A DNA stretch of 64,000 nt from Saturnia japonica (lineage: Eukaryota > Arthropoda > Insecta > Lepidoptera > Saturniidae): assembly GCA_033032175.1 (NCBI GenBank), contig CM065320.1, forward strand, positions 3,720,001-3,784,000, given 5' to 3'. Positions 56,388 to 64,000 of the stretch are shown here, in pieces. A program made the translations under genes and the position numbers. The notes under the pieces are model-generated. The model was not told where the DNA came from, searched no databases, and saw only the letters and a list, made by a program, of their open reading frames with translations. Each line of letters starts with the position of its first letter. The first letter of the stretch is position 1.

Positions 56388-58214
56388 TATCCTATACATG
56401 TCTTATGTACAGTACATCAGTCGTTTAGTTACTGTAGTAATAGTTATAAGCTTTGCTTAGTTCGGAATTAAATGGCCGTTTGTGAAATTGTGTCTCCATA
56501 TTTATTTAAATGGTGTTGAAGGATTGAGCATTTTATTCTTTCTCAATAGCGTGACAGTCAGACATTGGTTAGAAATGGTTATGCAATGTCCAGGATGCAC
56601 TGGACGGCATCGCCAGTTCGGTGGCTTTATAATATAAAGGTTTTACAGGTTAACAGCTTGTTAGTTCGAACTCATTAAATAAAAACATTAAATTAACTCA
56701 TTAAATGATAAATCTATTATCATTTTCATCTGAACATCTTTGGTTATGATGTCATCCATTAGCTAAAGCCTGCCTAATACTCCAATAGCTCTATGTATGA
56801 AATACTTATTATAACATTTAATGTAATTTTAACAAAACAATGGTAATGTCAATGATATTTTATAAGTATAGACGGCATTGACGATCTTTACATGCCATCG
56901 TAAATGATGGGAATTGTCCTCAGTTCACTTTCGACTTGATACCGGTATGAGCGAGAAGAAATATTTATCCTTTTTTGACAACAGAGTTTCCGCCTTACGC
57001 TGTGATTTCCTATCTCTTTTGTTTCAACATGCTGCATGCAAAATGCAACATGCAACATGCAAAATTTGTAACGTTTTCAAATTGGTTTCGGTGAGAGTAG
57101 GTATAATGCGTCTATTTATAAAATATCATTGAGTAATGTCGTGAAAGCAGTGCAGTTAAGACACGGTTGCGCAGTCACCGCGACGCGTGACGATACACGG
57201 CTTCCAAGGGAGCGGAAGTCTTGCGCACTTCCGCCCGCCATGCCACACCGGCGCAGCGCGGCGCACCGTCCGGAGATCCGGTCCACTATCACAATCTAGC
57301 ACTGCCAACCGATTGCCTCAAACTGTAACGAGCATTCCTTTAAGGTTCTCATTATGTTTTAATTATAGCTACTTCTTTTTTTAATTCGGCTTTATATATC
57401 TTATGGTTATTAAGATGTAGTTTTCAAAACCAACTACGATACCTTTAAAGGTCTAACGGCAGCCTTAGAAAACAATTTAGCACACACTTAAGAACTTAAC
57501 TTGGTAAGAATTTGTGATGACTGAATTATTTCCTGTACATGACCAATCTTTTTAAAGATTTCATTTATCAAATTATTGCTCCCCGTATGTTAAAATTTTG
57601 TATAAAAATGAATAACTTGAACAGCTGTACATTTTGTTCTGTATCTATCTATATATGTGGTGAATTTTTTTTTAAATAAACTAATAGTTCTATATATGCG
57701 GGTAGAGGCATAACAGAAATTCTCCATTAAAAGATTTTTTCAATCATGGATTTATTACTCCAGGTTATTTTTTTGAGTAGTCAGAATTATACAAATTCCT
57801 TCCAAGTAAAATAATACATTAAGCACAGTCGAATGCTTACATTTTAACTAATAAAAGAGTGATACTGAAAAACAGGTCAACCACATTCACTTCAAGCTTG
57901 TTATCCATAACTAGGAGTTTTACTGTATAATTTTGTAAAATACAGTACGATTTCGACGAGGATTTCAAACATAACATCCGTTAGAAAGGTTATATAACAA
58001 AAAGTGGTTATAACTAATATGGAACATTTAAGTTCAAATGAAAGTAGCAACAAGTAAAAGTTATGAATTCATTAAAAATAGTATTAATTCAGCTATTATC
58101 ATTCTTATACATCGAAACTATTCTGTATTACAAAATGCAAGCCCAGTGAAACTGTCAAAGCCTCGAAGGCTAACAGTATGTATAGTGACAGTCAGACCGT
58201 TTTTTTTTTAAATA
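56388..58214. other. Spacer with a G+C-rich island, no gene resolved
   Basis: AT-rich, with repeated gcaacatgcaaaatgcaacatg-like words near 57035-57065 and the CpG-rich block 57140-57310. Confidence 0.45.
57140..57310. promoter_or_regulatory. CpG-rich island with inverted words
   Basis: G+C-rich DNA including gcggaagtcttgcgcacttccgc, whose arms cggaagt/acttccg pair around 7 bases, and ccgtccggagatccgg. It has no coding motif and no transposon ends. It could be a promoter or enhancer. Confidence 0.25.
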
Positions 58215-58645
58215 AAATCATCTGTACAGTTTGTACGCTTGGCTTCGCTTTCGGATGGATAAAGACGGATTTTGACGAACCGACGCCTCAACTTCTTCAA
58301 TTGTTTCTTCATCGCGAACTGAACGAGGACGACCAGAGTTTTGAATTTTAACTGTCGCACCTGTATTCTCGAACATCCTGATCCATTTCCTAATGCTATC
58401 GTCACTTGGCGCGTGGCGTGTACGATATTCCGCACGATAGAGACGTTGAGCAGTCACTATTGAATCACCATTACGATAATACGCTCGTACGCAAAATGCG
58501 CGATGCGTCCCCGAGTACTGTTCCATCGTGACTAAAACTCCACAAAATGGCGGACGCCACGAACCCCTCCCCGCACCCTTTAGACGCCCCGTTTCGAATA
58601 TGGCGCGAAAACAAATACCCGATACCTTTTCTGGACACCTTGTAG
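58215..58645 (-). mobile_element. 5' part of a mariner/Tc1-superfamily transposon
   Basis: A likely inverted-repeat end (minus strand tacaaggtgtccagaaaagg at 58645) precedes a transposase N-terminus starting at 58526. The coding sequence stops at a T-rich junction near 58210 and no second end is visible, so about two thirds of the element is missing. Confidence 0.5.
58218..58526 (-). pseudogene. Transposase N-terminal helix-turn-helix, truncated
   Basis: 102 codons: MEQYSGTHRAFCVRAYYRNG, GDSIVTAQRLYRAEYRTRHA, PSDDSIRKWIRMFENTGATV, NSGRPRSVRDEETIEEVEAS. The paired helix-turn-helix with a GRPR linker is the DNA-binding half of mariner/IS630-like transposases in insects. The catalytic domain is absent. 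The open frame has no internal stop. Confidence 0.65.
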
Positions 58646-58721
58646 CTTACCTTTTCGGCACTCAAAGTCAAACAAATGTACATAAAAATTGGCATATATT
58701 ATGCCATCCACGGATACCAAA

Positions 58722-59690
58722 ATAATAAAAAAATCTTTATTCAATTTAGGCCCCAAGAAGGCACTTATGAACGTCAAAACACTACTGCATGCCGGTTCGG
58801 AAAATATACCAGTCATCGATAAGAACTGGTTAAAAACTCGATCGGGTTTATCTCTTTTTTTTTTCAACTATACAAAAATGTCAATGAAAAATAATAAAAA
58901 TAACTTAGTAGACGCACAGAGATGGAGTCACTTCAAGACATCACTATCATTCACATAATGATTCACCCTTTAGTAACCTTTTGACAGTAAAACCTACTTG
59001 ACATGGTCCTTGAATTTATTGTCTGGCAAATCAGTAATGTGCTTGACATTATTAACTAAAAATCTTTTATTGGACCTACTTAGTCTAAAACACAGTATGA
59101 CTAATTTATCATTGTGCTAATCTTTACGCATATAAATACATTATGTTATCAATGATGTATTGGGAGGGCAAAGTTAAAATATTATATTTCTGGAATTTGC
59201 TCTTTAGTGATTAGCAAGGTCTCAAGTTGTAAAGGGCACGAATTTCCCGCTTTTTGAATATAAATATGGTAGGTATTTACCTGAGCTGCTGAGCCCCACA
59301 ACAAAATACCGTAAGACATTAAGCTATAAAAGTAAGCGAAGTAGACTAACCTAGCAGTGGCAATATCTGTTTACTGGCGAATCTTACGTACTGCCTATAC
59401 AGCAGAGCTTAATCTTTCCGCCAAAGTTTTAAAGTGCGGACCCCATTGTAATTTTGAATCAGCGTAATCCCCAAGAAAAAAGTACTATCAACTAAGCCTA
59501 CTAAATTCCCTTCTATCTTGATACTACTATCAACACACCGGACATTGGACAAGGCAAATCTCATACATTTAATTTCTTTACATTTAGCAGTAAATTATTT
59601 AAAGCAAACCATTCAGAGGTTTTAGCTAAAGTATTGTTTAATTGCCTAAGTTCCGAAACTATTCTTTTCACTTTGAATATAAGTGAAATG
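58722..59690 (-). pseudogene. LINE relic (same family as 43.2 kb)
   Basis: The minus strand begins with broken RT core segments such as NNTLAKTSEWFALNNLLLNV (about 59590-59650) and later pieces near 59380-59560. It continues through 'ttttaactttgccctcccaa' and KKHITDLPDNKFKDHVK-like coding, to a 3' UTR matching 43655-43877, with the tail at 58722-58745. Many stops and frame changes; inactive. Confidence 0.65.
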
Positions 59691-61985
59691 TAGTCCAATC
59701 TTATCAATCTTAAATCTTAATCAGACGTAATAATTACAACTTTACTTGACTTCAGTTGACTGCAATTTACCTAAATGAACACAATTTAAGTTTATTAAAG
59801 CCCTTATCGTTTAATCTTTAAATTTACTAGTATACACTAGTATTATAAAGCTCAAGTGCTCTGAAACTGCGAGTCAGGGTTGAAAAGTTCTTTTTGCATT
59901 TTATAGCGTATTCATTGAGGAATTTTCACACTTAACGGACGGAGCAGTAACCATGAACGTCAAACAATCTGGCTATACGTGTCCGTAGGCGGTGCGGCAC
60001 GGGAAAAGTTGGTCCAATAAATTTCATACAGGTGAAACCGTGGAGCACAGCTGGTATTATTATATTTATTTTCCAATTCAAACCATAGTATAGCGTTTTA
60101 TAATACCTGATTAGCTACCTCAAGTTGAAAATCTACCGAAAAGCACCATTACTGCGTTCCGATATTAGCACTTAACAAAGGCTACATACATAACTGTTTT
60201 TAGATGTATCATGTTATCGTCTTCGGCCACATTACTTAACATCATATGAGATTGTGGTGTAACGTTTTTACGGTTTTATAAAAAAACTTACACATATTAC
60301 ACGGCTGGTCTAAAATATACTCTAAACAAAGGTGTATTTTTTTAGTCTATTATAATGCCTGTATACACACATATAATATATGTTATTTTAAATTTAAATA
60401 TCACTATTGAAATAGTGTAAGAATTTAATATACACTAGAAATTTATGTTCAAAGTAATAGGTGGCACGTCCGTCAACGGACCCATTTAACGCAATCATTC
60501 CATTAATTTATTCAAACGTCGCCTACATACGAGTTCTAAATCCACCAGCGATTGCGTAACCAATAAATTATCGTCATGCATAATCACACACACAGTAATC
60601 AGTTTTGTTAAGAATTAAAAGCAGCGTACAGTAGTAGACTAAACAATGAGATCAGCTGGGCTTATTGCGGCCTCTAACACTAACGCTACCTACCTATTTA
60701 CTCGACGACGACATTGATTTTAATTCTTTGATGTGTTTACATTTAACGTATATATGATCTCTGTATGTCTACAATGTCTACATGATATGTACTACAGGTA
60801 CCATGTATGATGTATGTGTATCAAATTTTTTCGTAAATACTAAAATCCTCTTGCCACTTCACTAGTTGCGTATCGATGATTGAAAGTTTAAAGTTACTTT
60901 TGTTGTTTGGTATGACACGACAATTCGGGAGTTGACAACTTTTGGAAAATTGTTTTAAACCCTTTATATGTTGAAAATAATACCTATTAATTTTGTTTTT
61001 TATTAATACAGCATAAAAAGTGATTAAAAAATATTTTTTAATAAAATTAAAAAGTACTCCACAAAAACGATGCTTTATTGTCCCGTGACGTCAACATTCA
61101 TTTTATATGTCATTTTGTATGATATAATAGTGAAAAGTTTGACAACTAACGCAAGAGTCTAACGTTCATATTTTCTGAATGGTGACGTCACGTTTTCTAA
61201 TTGGCGTTTAAAATTACTTGACTCACAGACAAAAAATATTAATTTTCCGAAGGGAAAATTAAATAAATGATCAATTACTTCTTCCATATTTGTATTATTT
61301 TAGGCATTTTATCTAGAGACCAATATTACTCAAATTTAGTTTAATTTTTAATCGTACAGTCAACTCGCGGATTATATCCGACTGAATATCGACCACCATA
61401 TAGCAAGTGTAATACTCGCCATGGTAGTGCTCTTAGGCGTGTCGTGTAGTAGCCAAGCGATGTGGTAGAGTACATATACCCGTCTGGGTCGCAAACCCAT
61501 CACATTGTGACAAGCCCATAAAAGTGACTCTATTAGTCTGTCTCGTTCGTCGCATTTATGGATCAGCCAGAATAGATCAAGCTGCGGAGAGGCTTTCAGT
61601 CCTGCATGACAGCGATGACAGGTAATGGATTGCCGATATCTTTTCTTCTTCTTCTTCCTAACTTGGCAACTAGTCCTCTTTAATGAAGACCATTACTGCC
61701 ATTATAAAGTTAATAAAGTGGCCTGTCTTATGACGACTTCAGTAGCCTAATAAACTTTCTAGGGAGTATTTGCGGGATCCCAGAATTAATACTTTCAGCT
61801 TATATTTATAATCCACTTCACAGCATAAAAAACCCAACTATATCACGGAAAACGCCACCAAAAGTACATAATATAGGATCAAAAACCTAAGTAAATGAAT
61901 TAAAAATAAAAACCACCACATGCCACTTCAAGATCCTGCCAAAAAATCCCGCCGATATCGGAGTGATTGCTGTTATTTTTGGGCT
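59691..61985. other. Spacer with repeat fragments, no gene resolved
   Basis: A Helitron-like fragment (gcagtaaccatgaacgtcaa ... 'ggagcacagCTGG') lies at 59935-60055 and the shared word at 60200-60262. 61083-61195 has gtgacgtca words in both orientations. A short stretch near 61548-61622 (ARIDQAAERLSVLHDSDDR before a gtaatg donor-like word) is protein-like but unsupported. Confidence 0.4.
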
Positions 61986-62340
61986 GTATAGTTTTTTTTA
62001 ATAGTAGCATGACAAATTAACGATATCCTGATGGTAAGCACAGTAAAATCCAATCACAACGACGAATATCACTGGTCGCCGCTGTCAAGCCAGCCTGTGT
62101 ACATTTAACTGGGCATGCACAGGCTGATACCAATACGCAGCACTCAAAAGCGTGTCACTGTTATGGTCTATTCGCGACATGCATGGCGCTATGGTCGTGG
62201 CTCAGTCGGACAAAACACCACCTAGGCACCTACCACCCCGCTAACTTCATTTCCTCGTTCCTTACTTAGCGGGATGCACCACATGCAGGTGAGGTTGAAT
62301 TGGGCGTCTCAGTTCTAAAGAGTCACTTTGTGGTACTACT
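61986..62340 (+). repeat. Unassigned interspersed-repeat-like segment
   Basis: Contains 'tatcctgatggtaagcacag', 'aatatcactggtcgccgc' and 'gtgaggttgaattgggcgtc'. The word types recall common moth and butterfly repeats, but no second copy lies in this window. Confidence 0.3.
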
Positions 62341-62464
62341 ATTAAAAAATATAATAAAAACAATATTATATACTGTATTTTTCACACTTGACTGTGCCAC
62401 TGGACATTTAATTGATCGAAACACTTCTCTGTTAAAAACAATCCTAGAATAAAAAAAATATAGG

Positions 62465-62600
62465 GATCGTTAAGCGTGGAATGAAGGTAGGGCGAAGACG
62501 AGGTGAAGTAACGGATGAATATCCGTGGGAACGGCCACCACTTCCGGTCCGCGGTACTTACTCGCTCGCGAGTCGCGCCTCAACACTCTGAGTTATTTCC
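62465..62600. promoter_or_regulatory. G+C-rich island with a Su(H)-type word
   Basis: A G+C-rich block that includes cgtgggaac (about 62527), an exact match to the CGTGGGAA core bound by Su(H)/CBF1 proteins. A single 9-base match can easily be chance. Confidence 0.2.
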
Positions 62601-62999
62601 TTTATGTCGGGTGACCTTAACATCATTTAAAATTATTAGGACATACCATATTCGTTATTAATTACATACTTAACTATGAACACACATTTATATCAAATCT
62701 AAATCATTATAGTTTTCTCACGATATAAATACCTTAAAGGTTGCCTGTACAACTTACAATAGTATTGATATATTTGTTTTAGTTTCATATTTATCTATAG
62801 TTTAATAAAATAGAACACAATTGAAAAAAAATCTTGTTTTTTTTTTTGTTCTTGTTTGAATGCACTATTACGCGTAAGTATTTGGAACTACCAGTCACAT
62901 TAAAAATATTTTTTTTTAATATTATATAGGCATTATAACTTCATGGCAGGACCCTAAGGATTGGACCAGTAAACATAAACGTCAAGCTATCTAGTAAAC
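62601..62999. other. AT-rich spacer
   Basis: No gene seen. A Helitron-like word (ggaccagtaaacataaacgt) lies at 62963-62982. Confidence 0.5.
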
Positions 63000-63245
63000 A
63001 TTCCATCACACCTGTATTCCCCGAAGGGTTAAGCAAAGGTGCACTAATGTACACTCACAGTTCGCCGAGTATGTTTTTAGGTTTCATGTAACAGGGGCGA
63101 GCCTATTGCTATTAATCGGGCGTAAATCAAATTCCGAGCTACTACTGAGAATTTCATAGAAAAACCCAATAACACTTTGCTCGACCTGGACCCAGGACCT
63201 CGAACATAGCAGTCGCCCTTACAAACACTAGGCTAATGTGCTTTT
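63000..63245 (-). mobile_element. tRNA-derived SINE
   Basis: The minus strand begins gcacattagcctagtgtttg (A-box-like TAGCCTAGTG) and continues with gcgactgctatgttcgaggtcctgggtc, a degenerate B-box region. The body then reads 'gttattgggtttttctatga', 'agtagctcggaatttgattt', 'cccgattaatagcaatagg'. The tRNA-like head would be transcribed by RNA polymerase III, and movement would use a LINE. It is a common lepidopteran SINE type by my recollection. Confidence 0.6.
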
Positions 63246-64000
63246 AGACAAGTACGGGAAGTGAGAACAACTATAGGTGGCAGTAGACGCGACGCGGTGA
63301 GGACTTCATCGAGTTGAGCGAGTGAAACAGTAAATAAAAATGGTCTAATGGAAAAATATACTTTTATATTACACAATAATTAGCGATAGTCGAAATCAAT
63401 ATCAAGATCGAAGACGAAATCATTTAAGTATAATATTAATGATAAAATTATCCTTAAATGTTCAAAAACATATGATTCGTAACTTGTGTTATACCAGTTT
63501 TCTATTTTCTCAGAGAGCAATTCCAAGCTTTGCAATAGACGGATATGGCTGCTAGAATTAAATCTATTTCATATTTATGATTCTCATGAACGAAGGATAT
63601 ATATGAACTTTATGGCAATAATAGAATTAAGCGTTAAAATTTATTAGCAACAACTTTCTAAGCCAAACCGGGACATTACTTGATTTTACTGCGTTCTTTG
63701 ATTACTAATTTAGTGTTAATTACACTATAAAAGGAGGGAACGTTTGGTCTATCTATATTTGTTAACGGATTTTGAAAGTAGCAAAACAGGAACGACGTAC
63801 GCGCTTCATACACACCTAGCCAACGCCTGCGACTTCTAGCGTACTAATCACAATAAAAAACATAATAATAGTAAAACATAGCCTAGGGCCTATCCGTCCG
63901 GGTTTTCCCCGGATTTGGCCTAGCTTGAAAGGGGTCTGGGAAGGGTATTTTTTATATTTTCGGGGAAAATCGGATTAATTTATTAGCAAACAAAATTAAT
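63246..64000. other. Spacer, no gene seen
   Basis: AT-rich, with a G+C-rich word cluster at 63885-63945 (gggttttccccggatttggc) whose arms ccggg...cccgg can pair. It runs off the window end. Confidence 0.4.

Noticed and set aside
63000..63245. A functional tRNA gene
   Set aside because: The A- and B-box-like words are degenerate, no cloverleaf can be completed, and the attached body marks it as a SINE.

Overview
The window looks like gene-poor, AT-rich nuclear DNA from a moth or butterfly (Lepidoptera). I infer this from the repeats: many Helitron-like elements that start with TC, end in CTAG and carry a G+C-rich 3' end of the 'cgcgggcacagCTAG' kind, a tRNA-derived SINE, Jockey, RTE and CR1-type LINEs, and mariner/Tc1 relics. 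There is no bacterial-style gene organisation, and no rRNA, functional tRNA or CRISPR array. Most open frames are transposon genes, their antisense shadows, or repeat artefacts.

Layout. 1-15 kb: AT-rich spacer with Helitron-like copies, a possible P-type element holding a THAP-like relic (2.3-3.6 kb), a degraded mariner with matching inverted ends (5.4-6.6 kb) and G+C-rich islands. 15-25 kb: short Jockey 3' ends, two Helitron-like elements with internal tandem units (16.0-16.8 and 21.1-21.7 kb), a candidate host exon (17.4-17.6 kb, minus), an RTE-like relic with an inverted 5' part (21.7-22.6 kb) and a second mariner (23.7-25.0 kb). 25.4-31.2 kb: a nearly complete Jockey-clade LINE with an 11-bp target duplication, sitting in an LTR-like promoter sequence. 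34.2-35.2 kb: two small candidate host genes diverging from a 255-bp shared upstream region. 36.4-43.0 kb: a second, longer Jockey LINE with a 13-bp target duplication, its ORF2 broken by a CR1-like insertion that has its own 6-bp duplication. 43-50 kb: another LINE 3' end and a Tc1 element with terminal repeats and TA duplication (48.5-50.1 kb). 51.4-52.5 kb: two spliced coding exons of an unrecognised host gene (minus) and a THAP-like first exon (plus). 53.4-54.9 kb: a Helitron-like element whose interior has grown into eleven 120-bp repeats. 55-64 kb: a 5'-truncated Jockey copy, a LINE relic, a SINE and spacer.

How the parts relate. The two long Jockey copies are relatives. Both have ORF1 (gag-like, three zinc knuckles) and ORF2 (AP endonuclease plus reverse transcriptase) overlapping by 8 nt, and a related 3' UTR. 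Four further 3' fragments in the window belong to the same family. Neither ORF2 is intact: one carries a single nonsense codon, the other an insertion and a frameshift. Real host coding sequence is sparse, and I could not assign a function to any of it.

I did not find a convincing new biological system. The most useful leads are the unannotated spliced gene at 51.7-52.5 kb, the divergent small-gene pair at 34.2-35.2 kb, the tandem-repeat expansions inside Helitron-like elements, and the well-resolved nested insertions. All family calls are from reading motifs; no database search was run.
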